NCBI GenBank assembly: GCA_002633005.1
Contig: NMRA01000248.1
Location: 451,846 to 488,145, forward strand
Source of the DNA: Phoronis australis
Lineage: Eukaryota > Phoronida > Phoronidae
Direction: 5' to 3'
Length of the DNA stretch: 36,300 bases
Positions 22,301-32,210 of this stretch are shown here, one piece after another. Both the position numbers and the translations under genes were made by a program. The notes beneath the pieces are model-generated. The model was not told the DNA's origin. It was given only the letters and a program-made list of their open reading frames with translations, and ran no database searches. Numbering within the stretch: position 1 is the first letter of the stretch; every line of letters starts with the position of its first letter.

Positions 22301-25300
22301 ATATTTCAGACACTGTTTGGGAAAGAGGCAGACAAACTGGAACATGCTAATGATGACGAAAAGATTTGTATCCTTTCTTGCATTTTCACAGGTTTTGCTC
22401 TCTTGTCTGTAGTTTCTAGTGTTCACCAGGTACCTAGCTGTGTTCATACTGGTAGCTGCCCGAGTGCAACTTACCTGGGGACAACTTGTCTTTATTGGCT
22501 GAAGATGAATCCTGGTAGGTGACGATGAACTTTATTCAAAAGCATAAATACCGTATTCGCCGTAATAACCGCCCAGGGCGCTTAGAAAAGTTCGGTTCAG
22601 GGGGGCGCTTATAGGGGCATGGGCGGTTATTATGGCGAGTACGGTATAGATTTTATACATTCACTAAAAGGAAAAAAATGTCAAAAAATGTCAATTAATA
22701 ATTTCTTTATTTATGTGTTGTGTGGTTGTGCTGAACATTCTTATGTGTTCTCTTAATGGAGTGTCAGATTACATTATAGAGAAGGAGACTCTGGTAAACA
22801 AGTTTATATCTGTACCCAAAGATAAAGGTATGTAGTTCTCTGTTGCTGTGGCGCCATCTTTTGAATAATTCTGTTGTCTCAGCTTCAAGAAGCAACTGTG
22901 ATGTGTGTGTACTAAAATCCCTGGAAAACAGAACATCTTCTAAGTATATTAGCTCAACGAATATACCAGCTATACAAGGGAATGTTTTGGTGATATGCCC
23001 AGAGTGCAAACTTAGAGAAATATCAGCAAACAGCAAAACCTTGTACAAATTAAAATTTCATGTACAAGCTTGTTACCTTTAGGGTACAACTGAAGTGTGT
23101 GCAGAGCCCTCTATGGTTTGGATCTGTAACTAAGAGCACACATTTATTCTGTAGGACTAGCTGCACTATTTATACGTAAGCTATAATGAAAGGCTGATAC
23201 TAAAAGTAGATGTGTTAAATTGAACACAAGTGTAATTGAGTGTTGCTTGAATTTGAGTAGCTCTGAACTGGTGTTCCATCACGTAAACCAACTTTTGATT
23301 TGGATCACTTGGTGCTATAAATTTGATCTTGAATTGTTCCTCAGTCAAATTGAAGGTGATGTCAGGACTTTCAAAGAGCTGACAGTTTGTTATTAATTGA
23401 GGCTTAGTTGTACGAGTTGTCACTAGGTGTCGTTTTATATGAGCTGAGCGCATTCTTGAGGAATAACAAACTGTCAGTTGCAAACTCAAAAGTAACTTCT
23501 CAAAAACAATTAGAATCCAATTTAGTAACAGTAAGTGGTTTAAGTATTAAAAAAGGTTCGCTTCTTGGATGAGGAACGCGGGTTAATTGCCAAAATGGTG
23601 CTTTTAATGTATTGTAGGAGCAAACGTACGTATGTAACCATTCTAGATAAATTTTGGGGAAGTCTTTGATACTGTGAGATGGATCCCCCTGGCTTTATTG
23701 TCTGTTTGCTGTCTGACGGGAGTCTGATCTCCCACAATCGGCTGTGGCACTCACAGTTTATGTTATTTCCAGGGACTTTAAATTGTGCTGCATTCGTGGC
23801 TGGTATAATTGAAGCCGTTCTGAATGGATGCAATTTTGTAAGTAGTCTTATGTATTATTATTATTATTATTATGTTATGATGAAATATCATAATGTGGCT
23901 ATAAACTGCGTTTCACTTTCGACACAAGAACTACTTTTGATTTAAACCATTGACCGTGATGGAACTGGCCTAAGTTCCTTTAGCTGGTCAAAGGTCAAAT
24001 TGAGATCTCTGGACTTGGGAGCAACTGGAAGTGAGTACTTGCTCGAGAGTACTCTCTAAACTTGCCTTGTCGTAGTCAATTTATGAACTCTCAAGGCCCA
24101 GAGTCCCTCTTTTTATGCGCCTACATATTTATATGTGGTCGCATATTGCCATCGTCTCTGTCTGGGCGTCCGTCGTCCGGCGTCCGCAGCTGTATCTCCT
24201 AAACCCCTCACAAGATCGTGATGAGATTTGGCAGATGTGCTCCTATGAAGCTGACGACGGACGACTACAAATTTCGGACCTCTCCGAATACCGGTGTGCC
24301 ACCTAGTGGCAATTTTAGTTTTTTACGCTTAAATCTGTATCTTCGGAGGTCCTTGACGGATTTTCATAAAATTTGGCAGTTAGGCATCTATTGATGAGAT
24401 GATGCCATCCTCCTGTTTTTCGAGGTACTTGGCGCTACTTAGTGGCCATTTTTACTGTTTTCGAGTCTGTTTTCTGGCGTCTCCTATTCTATCAACCAAA
24501 CCGCTCTAGGGATCATGTTGAAAATTGGCATATATGTTCTTGCTGTGAAGAGTGCGACTGACGATGATTTTCCATAGACTTTGACAACTCTGGCGCCTCC
24601 TAGTGGCAGTTTTGTTTGTTTTTGTGCCCATGGCTGTATCTCCTAAACGCTCTACAGGAGCTTTATTGAATTTTGCTGGTGTATTTATATGGACATTGAC
24701 AACAGAGGCTGACAACTTTTGGACGGATCGGGCTACTGGTGTGCCCCCTAGTGGCAATTTTAGTTTTTTATGTTTATCTTTGTACCTTGAAAGGTCATCA
24801 ATGGATTTTCAGATAATTTGGCAGTTAGGCATCTATTAGTGAAATGACGCTGTCATCCGGTTTTCGGTAAGATTCAAGGCATTTTGCACCACCTTGTGGC
24901 CATTTTTACTATTTTCGAGTCTTGTTAGTTGGCGTCTGCCCCTCTGTCAACCAAACCACTTTAAGGATGGTTTTGGAAATTGGCATTTATGTTCCTAATG
25001 TGAAGAGGAAGTTTGACGATGATTTTCGGATGACATCTCTTTTGACGCCTCTTAGTGGCAGTTATGTTTCTTTGCACTTATAACCTCTTAGCGGCAATTT
25101 CATTTTTTCGTTTTCCTGTTTTCTCAGAAGTTCCGTGACGGATTTTTATGAAATTTGGTAAATAACTTTGATGACACATACAAGTTCTTGGATGGATTCG
25201 AAATATTTTGCGCCATCTAGTTGCCATTTTTATGTTCCAAGTAAACACCCATAGAAGCACACCGTTAGCGGTGCATTCGTGGGCGCATTTCAACGCTCAA

Positions 25301-26641
25301 ATTTATAGCCGCAAGTGGTTTAAACCAAGTTATTTCTGATGGGTGAAAAATTTATAACCACTCTGATTTAAATTTGAATAATTTTAAATGTTGCCGTTAT
25401 AGTCTTATTTTTGTGTCAAAAAGTTGTTGATTTTTAAAAGCTGCTGTTAACACTGTGTTTTTGATTTAAACAACTCGCTGTTATGAAACAGGTAAGACAT
25501 GATAGTATTTACCCAACGTGACTTCTATTATGGCAGCAAAACTACAACTGTAGAATGGCTTAGCCACCATACTAACTGTCAATAGGGCCGCACCGGATTA
25601 AACAGGGACACTCAAATCTCACTGTATTTACTCACAGTGCTACAAGATCTGTCAAGTACTTGTGTAGCATCACAGTTTTCACACCATTGGAGTTCTACAC
25701 GTTATTTGTTGTATTCTTTACATTTCTGTCTTGGCTGCATTACTCTATTTTACCTTCCGATGCCAACGAAGTATTAGTGCTGTGCTGTGGGTTGCAACTC
25801 CAATGGGAGAAAGTTGGACAAACTTGACAAATATCCGTGGATGCGTGATGTTAAGTTCTTCATCTTTCCGTTATCATTCAAAAGCAAGAACATGCGGAGC
25901 GAGGATAAAAGAAAATGTTAAAGTTAATTTCGAGCTTAAAAGAATCTTATTGCTGAATATCCCTACAATTCTGTTACTTTTGAACGGTTGAAATCAGTAA
26001 TATTTCCATGGCCGCACACCCCAATGGTTTCTGATAGGACCTGTGAAAATGTGGCTGACACTCCAAAATGAGGCATGCGCTTCCGTACCTCTGGTACAAA
26101 GAAGAGTTCTATTACTGTGTAATTTGAGTCGTCCCTATGCCCCTTCATTCTTGATCAAGAAGGAAGATTACCCCGACAATGGATTCGGGTTCCCTACCTG
26201 TCATGATGGGGAATTGTGGGCAATTTTGTCTGAATACTTTTGGCATGTACTGTATATGTTTCAAATATACTTTCTGCCCTCGGGGAAGAATTTTGAGTTC
26301 TCCTTTTATGTGACGTACGGACCAAGAGTTTGAAGGTATGATAAAACGAACAAAATGACTTAGAAACATAAAATATATGATGTGTTGGTTTATATCATAC
26401 TATATAGTTATGATCAGACATCAAGTTGTGAAGATGGGACCACTTCAGGGGTGTCACTGAATTTGTTTTATATTTAGGGTTGTTTGTTGTCAAGTGTTAA
26501 CGAAAAGAGGAACGTTTTGAAAATGATGCCATTACTTTACAGCCGGCCAAGGTGACTGCTCACTGGCACAAAGGAACAACATTTATGATCAAGTTTGAAG
26601 AATCTGTGATAGCCAGGGACAGACTTATAGAGGGAAGATAG
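16328..26641 (+). CDS. TRAPPC5: TRAPPC5 (Trs31), TRAPP complex subunit 5; seven coding exons
   Basis: Coding exons are 16328-16387, 17925-18013, 21741-21867, 22310-22367, 22768-22827, 23773-23837 and 26543-26641. Joined they give 558 nt, 185 residues plus TAG; intron phases are 0, 2, 0, 1, 1, 0. TRAPPC5 is a Bet3-fold subunit of the TRAPP complexes, which tether ER-Golgi and Golgi vesicles and activate Rab1/Rab11-type GTPases. Visible family landmarks are FAVLFSEIVQYCQ (about residues 26-38), REKN-KRETKLLN (69-82), TLFGKEADKLEHANDD (93-108), YYIIEKE (112-118), ISVPKDKGTLNCA (125-137), and a C-terminus with AKVTAHWHKGTT, MIKFEE and the final EGR. Length is close to the usual animal protein (about 188). 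An in-frame TAG at 16316-16318 fixes the ATG at 16328, which has A at -3 and G at +4. The gene looks intact and is flanked by repeats on both sides. Family identity is from recognition of the sequence; no search was run. Confidence 0.96.
16388..17924 (+). other. TRAPPC5 intron 1
   Basis: 1537-nt GT-AG intron. AT-rich with no recognised coding exon or transposon. It holds one short perfect hairpin, CAAGGAGT/ACTCCTTG with a 2-nt loop, at 17672-17689. Nothing else stands out. Confidence 0.8.
17925..18013 (+). CDS. TRAPPC5: TRAPPC5 coding exon 2
   Basis: Encodes residues 21-49 plus two bases of Arg50. The acceptor is TTTCACCCACAG and the donor GTAATT. Contains FAVLFSEIVQYCQDRV, the first long helix of the Bet3-like fold. 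Confidence 0.95.
19706..19840 (+). repeat. 64-bp direct tandem duplication in intron 2
   Basis: Two copies with a period of 64 bases, starting TATTGGGG at 19709 and 19773. Each contains TTTATCCCATCATTGGTGAA and TTTTGAGCATATGATT; only a few bases differ. A short ACCATATT follows the second copy. Confidence 0.92.
20371..21610 (+). repeat. Higher-order repeat with CCCCCTAGTGGC-like modules, copy in intron 2
   Basis: The copy starts at a perfect hairpin (CCCACATA, GTTG loop, TATGTGGG; 20371-20390), followed by TCTGTCC/GGCGTCC-rich DNA and then modules. Module centres are near 20601 (type A, followed by AATTTTAG), 20745 (type B, followed by a T-rich run and TTTCGG), 20905 (type C, followed by AGTTTTG), 21049 (A), 21169 (B), 21321 (C) and 21459 (decayed A). 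The spacing is 120-160 bp and the A-B-C order is kept. The best cores are 20601-20615 and 21321-21335. The 3' edge is approximate. The repeat class is unknown; I see no transposase or reverse transcriptase. Confidence 0.75.
21741..21867 (+). CDS. TRAPPC5: TRAPPC5 coding exon 3
   Basis: Encodes residues 50-92, including HVGVRILDLL, the REKN-KRETK segment and IFIKSNLWR. The acceptor is TTTTCAACAG and the donor GTAAGG. The last codons (CTG TGG AGG) are the first part of a 37-bp tandem repeat that continues into intron 3 and repeats the donor site twice. Confidence 0.95.
21858..21971 (+). repeat. 37-bp minisatellite that repeats the exon 3 splice donor
   Basis: Three units start at the exon 3 end (CCTGTGGAGG), at CCTATGGAGG and at CCTGTGGAGA. 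Each is followed by a GT donor-like sequence at 21868 (GTAAGG), 21905 (GTAACG) and 21942 (GTAAGG), exactly 37 bases apart. The body of each unit carries a CTGTAGGGGTG-type sequence; the third is less regular. Only the first donor keeps the TRAPPC5 frame. Confidence 0.85.
22310..22367 (+). CDS. TRAPPC5: TRAPPC5 coding exon 4
   Basis: Encodes residues 93-111 plus one base of Tyr112: TLFGKEADKLEHANDDEKI, the most diagnostic TRAPPC5 block. The acceptor is TATATTTCAG. The donor GTATCC is weaker than the others, but it is the join that keeps the frame and restores the conserved YYIIE. Confidence 0.93.
22548..22647. mobile_element. 100-bp MITE-like inverted-repeat element in TRAPPC5 intron 4
   Basis: The ends are ATACCGTATTCGCC and GGCGAGTACGGTAT. 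The 27-bp terminal inverted repeats match at 25 positions and run into AATAACCGCCC, with a G-rich centre. TA at both ends fits a TA target duplication, as in Tc1/mariner-type MITEs. It has no coding capacity. Assignment to a superfamily is inference. Confidence 0.75.
22768..22827 (+). CDS. TRAPPC5: TRAPPC5 coding exon 5
   Basis: Completes Tyr112 and encodes residues 113-131 (YIIEKETLVNKFISVPKDK) plus one base of Gly132. The acceptor is GAGTGTCAG, with a poor pyrimidine tract; the donor is GTATGT. Confidence 0.93.
22828..23772 (+). other. TRAPPC5 intron 5
   Basis: 945-nt GT-AG intron. It contains short open frames on both strands, including a minus-strand one at about 23181-23489 opened by TTG, but none resembles a known family or has ATG/splice support. 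I see no repeat or RNA gene. Confidence 0.7.
23773..23837 (+). CDS. TRAPPC5: TRAPPC5 coding exon 6
   Basis: Completes Gly132 and encodes residues 133-153, containing TLNCAAFVAGIIEAVL, the conserved Bet3-fold helix with the NCA-F-AGI pattern. The acceptor is GTTATTTCCAG and the donor GTAAGT. A TTA microsatellite follows about 15 bases into the intron. Confidence 0.95.
23838..26542 (+). other. TRAPPC5 intron 6, repeat-bearing
   Basis: 2705-nt GT-AG intron. It holds a short TTA microsatellite (about 23853-23873), the intron 6 copy of the CTCF-like repeat, and about 1.2 kb of unassigned DNA (25310-26542) with chance open frames on both strands near 26043-26369. Confidence 0.75.
24112..25310 (+). 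repeat. Higher-order repeat with CCCCCTAGTGGC-like modules, copy in intron 6
   Basis: Same family and orientation as the intron 2 copy. The head has CTACATATTTATATGTGG, TCGCATATTGCCATCGTC and GGCGTCCG repeats. Module cores are near 24296 (A), 24431 (B), 24592 (C), 24741 (A), 24886 (B), 25044 (C), 25083 (A, shortened) and 25210 (B). A-to-A distance between the first two full units is 445 bp. The core at 24741, GTGCCCCCTAGTGGC, is the cleanest. Shared phrases between modules include CTGTATCTCCTAAAC and AATTTGGCAGTTAGGCATCT. The 3' edge is approximate. Confidence 0.78.
26543..26641 (+). CDS. TRAPPC5: TRAPPC5 coding exon 7 and stop
   Basis: Encodes residues 154-185 and a TAG stop. It starts PAKVTAHWHKGTT and ends with the family's invariant-looking EGR terminus. 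The acceptor is ATTACTTTACAG, phase 0. Confidence 0.96.
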   Translation, partial: PAKVTAHWHKGTTFMIKFEESVIARDRLIEGR

Positions 26642-27479
26642 TTTCAGCTGAACTTATGTCTTGAACTGCATACGGTGTCCTGTGGTTAAGGGAAGATGAA
26701 AATACAAAGGTTCAAAAGTCATAGGTTGCCAGAGGTCAAAGCTTGCAGGGCAGTAATCTGGAAATTGGATCAAAGTATACAATAGACTTCTGTTTCCAGC
26801 TTGTCACAGTAAGGTGCTGTAAAACCTCCAGTTGAGTTATATGGTCTGCAGCGTGGTAACTAATCTCAGTTTGCCCCCAGCGTCCCCTTTAGGGAGGAGT
26901 TGACGTACTGTCACTTTTCGATGCCTTTGTTTTTCCTCCCCAACACCATTATGTGGTGATTAGTAACTTCAAACAAAGGAGAACGATGTGATTCAAGTCT
27001 ACGGACGGTAGTGTCCAAGTTCAGTTCTAGTGACACAGTGTTCATGAGGCGATTGTTACCTTTTCGGTATCTTGTATTATTTATTAGATTTCTATGAAAT
27101 GAAATTGATGAAAATAATTCGTCAAACCCAATGAGTGATTTAGGGATGAAATTGGGAAAACATCAGGTGAGCTGTCTTCTCTCTTTTCTAATCTGATAAA
27201 TATGGTCTGGGGCCCAGACGCGCCACTCTCGTTTCCAGTCCCTGCCCAGTTACATAGCAAGTAGTCAGGGAGTGGAGAAATCGGTGGTGGCTGGAGGAGG
27301 GGGTAGAGAGATAGAGAAATGTTTGGTCATTTCAAATTTTGTTTCTAGCGTTGAAATAACTTTCATTTTTTAGAAGGTGTTGAAAACATGTTTCCAAAAC
27401 AAGTTCAAGAAAGGTAACATTGCTCATTAACTAAGGACATTGGGGTAAACTAAAATGTAAAATACATAATATTAATAAA
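26642..27479 (+). other. Probable TRAPPC5 3' UTR ending near the first AATAAA
   Basis: No coding signal follows the TAG. The first canonical poly(A) signal I find downstream is AATAAA at 27474-27479, which would give a 3' UTR of about 850 bases. The true cleavage site cannot be seen, and a weaker variant signal could be used earlier. Confidence 0.45.
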
Positions 27480-28289
27480 TTTTTGAAATTCTATAATAAC
27501 CCAAATTGTTTTTGTGTTCAAGTGCTAGCTTTCCTACGGTGCATAATAATTTAGCTGCTCACTCTTTACAAACAGCTCAACAGTGTATTTACATGCTATT
27601 TGATGTGTTGAAGGTGACAAAATGAAAAACGTATTGATTCGTACTCATGCATTCCCAAACCACACAATGTGGTTGTCTTTTCTTGCATATTGAAAACCTT
27701 TTACTGTCTGGCATTTAATAGTTTGAACTTGGCCTACAGATAATCATATAGTGATGCCAATATAAAACAGAAAACCTGTTCTTTTTCTTCAACTTGGCAA
27801 GGAATATCTTAGGAACTAAAACTTATTTTTCGTGCGTGTTATTTTCTAGCTTTTCGTATTAGGAATGCTAGGAGGCAAACTTTAGTTATAATCTCAGCTA
27901 ATGACATATAATTGGTAACGGCATATGATCGTGCAAGTGCCATGAGGGAAGAGTGAAGGTCTTCCTGAAGAAATAACGAGAAATCGTCCATGTCATCTCA
28001 ACCCCGCCTTATATATATCCACGTGACAGCAAATTATTCACAAATTCTGCCTACTTCCGCTTTTCGTTTGAAAATACATGGTTTCCCTCGGTATTCATTC
28101 TTCCCAATTTTGGGTCTATCCTTCATACGAGGGTTGGTGGCTCTGGTCCATGTTTCCTATTTGACCTGCGATAGAAAGGCGATGTCGCTATGGATCGCCA
28201 CAGTTGGCTCGGCGAATTTCCAACGCCGTAGCCCATATGTGATACCTACAAATCCTGTGTGCGAAGATGGTGGCAAAATCTCACATGTG
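27480..28289. other. Unassigned DNA downstream of TRAPPC5
   Basis: AT-rich to about 27950, then more GC-rich. A 109-codon frame (27990-28319) opens here but runs into the 1.2 kb repeat and has no recognisable domain. Confidence 0.5.
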
Positions 28290-29443
28290 GAGAATTTCTC
28301 ACTTACACTGGTGACCTGACCCATCTGATTCCCTGAGCCCCAGCCAACTTTTACGATGCCTATTCAGCACACCCTTTGTATTGATGTAGATCTGAGCTAA
28401 TGAAGTGGAAAGGTAATTGCTAGCATTACTGTCTCAATAATATTTGTTGTTAGTACCCCCAATTTGGTTTTCTCTGACATTTACAGAGTTATAGCCTGAA
28501 ACCCTGGAGAGTAGTTTTAACTTGGTACATTATAAATATTACAAAATGACTAAAAAGATTAACTTGTGTTGATCTTCACAAAGGGCCACTTCCCAAAGGA
28601 ACGACAAGTTTCATATTAATTTTCTTTTTTAATTTTTAATGCTTCTGCCCACTTACCCGAACGGGTTGATAACTTTTTATCTAAGGTTTGAACTTGAAGT
28701 ACAAAAACTGGTAGATTTTGATCGCCAGCTAAACTTAATTACGTAGTTAAGTTCATTCTGAGCCCATCCCTAAACTTACCACTTTACAGGAACACTAATT
28801 ATTTCACGTGTCATTTAAGTTTAATCAGAACTCAAATCATAAAATATATACAAAAGTGCAAATATGGTGATAACCAAACTGAAGATTTGGAATCTCTGGA
28901 CAATTTCGGTGGAACTGACTATATAACTAGTCTAGGTCTTTTTAAGTAATAAAAATGAAAAGTGGGCACAACAACTGTTTCCTGGTCAAAAATCTGGTAA
29001 AACGAGATTGAAAGAATATTAAAAAACGAATCCATGTGATATTGTTAATTCTGATCAGCGTTTGTATATCCACCGCGCGGTAGTTTATCTTCAATCGTAC
29101 CCAATGGTTGTAGTTTTTAGATTATTAGTTCATGGATTTTTAAAAATCGAAAACCGTACTTGGTTGTTTTTTCCAGCTGAATACCGCCGTGGTGTTCGTT
29201 TATAACGAAAATTATTCATGGTTAATGCATAATAAAAATTCGCCATTCTGTACAGTCAGAGATGTCTAATACATTTAATTGGGTCTTGCTCGCATCGGGC
29301 GATGCGGTCATCACAATTGCAACTAATTCTGGCGCCGCGCTCTCTTTGATCCCGGTACAAGCCGCTCAGAAGGACGAGCGATGAAAATTCCCGCACATTT
29401 TTAGAAATGCGTGACTTCCTAGTAAGCGCATTATTCACGGTAT
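28290..29443. repeat. 1.2 kb repeat downstream of TRAPPC5 (copy 2 of flanking pair)
   Basis: Direct-orientation homologue of 14866-16068. Its last 150 bases, from CATCGGGC (29293), also belong to the tandem duplication that follows and recur a third time at 30222-30372. The three-way conserved stretch includes CTGGCGCCGC (GGCGCCGC in all) and AGCCGCTCAGAAGGACGAGC, the best conserved part of the family here. Confidence 0.85.
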
Positions 29444-30220
29444 AGCCCACGCCAGCGTTTGCGGAAATTTTGTTTGTTTCTATTGGTGGTCTGGTGTTAG
29501 GACTAAGACAGTGTCTCGGTTGCTGACGATGTCGCGTCTTCGTAAGTTACGTTCACTCTCACCCACAGATCATTATTCCACAGGTTTCATTATTGATTTA
29601 TATCAGATACCAGTATTATGAAAATAATAATATAACTGAGATGGCTAATTTTATGTGGGCCCGTCAACTTCGCGCTTGTGTATTTAGACGTGTATTCAGG
29701 TGGTCACGAAGTCGAGATTTGCTCCGTGACTTGTCCACCAGCGACACTTTTCGTCGTTCGTTCACCGCAGACCTCTACTAAATGTGCTTCAAGCAGATCG
29801 TTAAAGGTCTACGCTATCCTTCGCGACCAACATATTCCTAGGACACGATGGCGGAATATTGTAGTGTTTACTTGTTCCCGCGTCCTGGGGCCTGCTTCTC
29901 GAAGATACTATTGGCCTTTATCTTCTGATTTTATCCAAACGTTGTTTCTTTTTTCTTCTGCGTTTCTCGAAACGTTTCGTCTTCTGCCTGGCTAGTTGAG
30001 CAGACTACGGATTTCTATCTTTTAACTCTGAGCTGCAAAAAGATTTTCTGACTTCATTCAGCCGTAGCCGGTTTTTGTGAAACGGACTAAGCCATCGTTG
30101 ACTAATTTTTAGCCGAAAGTCAAAAAAATCAACAGACTCTTCGATAAACAAGCATAAGGTTGTCTGGATTGCTTGATTGACTCCTTGGAACGGCAACCAT
30201 TTTGTGGGGACCGGGAACGC
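29293..30220. repeat. 928-bp tandem duplication, left copy
   Basis: Runs from CATCGGGC to GGGACCGGGAACGC and is followed by one N. It matches 30222-31150 base for base over most of the right two-thirds, with scattered substitutions in the left third. A 46-codon frame opened by ATG (29641-29781) survives in both copies, but its differences show no coding bias and I recognise no domain. Confidence 0.9.
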
Positions 30221-30221
30221 N

Positions 30222-31150
30222 CATCGGGCAATGCGGTCAGCACAATTGCACATGAGTCTGGCGCCGCGCTTTCTTTGATCCTGGTACAAGCCGCTCAGAA
30301 GGACGAGCGTTGAAAATTCCCGCACATTTTTAGAAATGCGTGACTTCCTAGTAACCGCATTATTCACGATATAGCCCACGCCAGCGTTTGCGGAAATTTT
30401 GTTTGTTTCTATTGGTGGTCTGGTGTTAGGAATAAGACAGTGTCTCGAGTTGTTGACGATGTCGCGTGTTCGTAAGTTACGTTCACTCTCACCCACAGAT
30501 CATTATTCCACAGGTTTCATTATTGATTTATATCAGATACCAGTATTATGAAAATAATAAAATAACTGAGATGGCTAATTTTATGTGGGCCCGTCAACTT
30601 CGCGCTTGTTTATTTAGACGTGTATTCAGGTGGTCACGAAGTCGAGATTTGCTCCGTGACTTGTCCACCAGCGACACTTTTAGTCGTTCGTTCACCGCAG
30701 ACCTCTACTAAATGTGCTTCAAGCAGATCGTTAAAGGTCTACGCTATCCTTCGCGACCAACATATTCCTAGGACACGATGGCGGAATATTGTAGTGTTTA
30801 CTTGTTCCCGCGTCCTGGGGCCTGCTTCTCGAAGATACTATTGGCCTTTATCTTCTGATTTTATCCAAACGTTGTTTCTTTTTTCTTCTGCGTTTCTCGA
30901 AACGTTTCGTCTTCTGCCTGGCTAGTTGAGCAGACTACGGATTTCTATCTTTTAACTCTGAGCTGCAAAAAGATTTTCTGACTTCATTCAGCCGTAGCCG
31001 GTTTTTGTGAAACGGACTAAGCCATCGTTGACTAATTTTTAGCCGAAAGTCAAAAAAATCAACAGACTCTTCGATAAACAAGCATAAGGTTGTCTGGATT
31101 GCTTGATTGACTCCTTGGAACGGCAACCATTTTGTGGGGACCGGGAACGC
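30222..31150. repeat. 929-bp tandem duplication, right copy
   Basis: Second copy of the preceding unit, starting directly after the N at 30221. It ends with GGGACCGGGAACGC and then continues into unique DNA (TGAACAACAATT). One extra base near 30445 gives the 1-bp length difference. The single N at the exact junction suggests an assembly join. Confidence 0.9.
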
Positions 31151-32210
31151 TGAACAACAATTACGACACACCTTCGCATCAGATTCAGGGAGTGTGACCG
31201 TAGTCCAATACTAGAGTTATTAATAGACTCGGGGATTCTGTTTAGTAACCATTTACAGAACGGAATGCATTGTCCCCTGTTGAGCTATTGACTTGTCAGC
31301 GATGATCTGGCCTTGTCTCAGGGAACCTGATGAAAAGCAATTGCTGGTATCAGGGGTTTCAAAGACGAAGACTAAAGGTATGTATTTGACATAACGCCGT
31401 TATATTCAATTTATTAATTTTCTGCAATGGCAACAATACTCAATTAAAAATATCTGTTGGTCTACCGCGAGGCGCACTATAGCATGGGCCGCGCACCTTA
31501 GGGCGGGGAGGGATTGATGGCTATAGCCCTCCACTTTTCTCAGTGCTGCGCCACCCATGAATTGTAAATCCCCGGCCTACGTGTAGACCTGAAGGCGTTG
31601 TTCTGAACATGCTCAAACCGACTGTCGGATGATACTGGAAAACACGAATTGTGAAGTTCTAAGGTGTCGCACCACGTGTGTAGACTAACGTATATGTTTC
31701 TAATACAAAGTCTGTGCTTAAAGTTGGATTTAGCTGGCTGAAAGCGAAAGTGAAATGGGGCCTTTTATTCCGTTAAAAGGTGATAAGAAACTACCAGCGA
31801 CTCGAGGTACTTCCGAGTATATAGGGCATGGTTAGTCTTAAAATTGCGAATTCGAAAATGGCGCGCGTGCGCATAGCATGTAACTTGAGTTGGAGACTCG
31901 TTCTGGGCAACAATTAAGGACGTGGTCATGCTTTGGAAACGTTAAGAGCTTCAGTCAAGAATTCAACATTAACATCACTGTAACGAGATAAACAGACTAT
32001 ATTGAAATACTGGAAGTGGTTCTCTGGTACTGAAACAGCATAAAATCTGCTCACCAAGTATTTTTTGGATTGTTCGTAAATTTTTTTAACTTCTGTTCAC
32101 GTGAATGCCTTTTCTTTTTTCTTTTTCAAATTTCAAAAAACGATCTGTCATCTCCTCGACGCTTCGTTGATTTTTCTTCCCCAAGGCAAAACATGTCTCC
32201 TTATTTGGTA
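31151..32210. other. Unassigned DNA right of the tandem duplication
   Basis: No recognised gene or repeat shared within the window. A CG-bearing patch, GGCGCGCGTGCGC, lies near 31860. Nothing else can be supported. Confidence 0.5.

Noticed and set aside
23181-23489. 102-codon minus-strand open frame inside TRAPPC5 intron 5
   Set aside because: It opens with TTG rather than ATG, has no family resemblance and no splice signals worth naming.
24506-25293. Open frames on both strands in intron 6
   Set aside because: Same reason: the frames read through repeat modules and differ from module to module.
27990-28319. 109-codon plus-strand open frame
   Set aside because: It runs into the 1.2 kb repeat, has no recognisable domain and no splice or promoter support; likely a chance frame.
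14866-29443. Flanking direct repeats as long terminal repeats of a giant retroelement
   Set aside because: No TG...CA ends, primer-binding site, polypurine tract or pol-like coding; the interior is an ordinary intron-containing cellular gene.
29678-29995. Overlapping plus-strand frames preserved in both copies of the 929-bp duplication
   Set aside because: The longer one opens with GTG in one copy, and the copies are too similar for frame preservation to mean selection.
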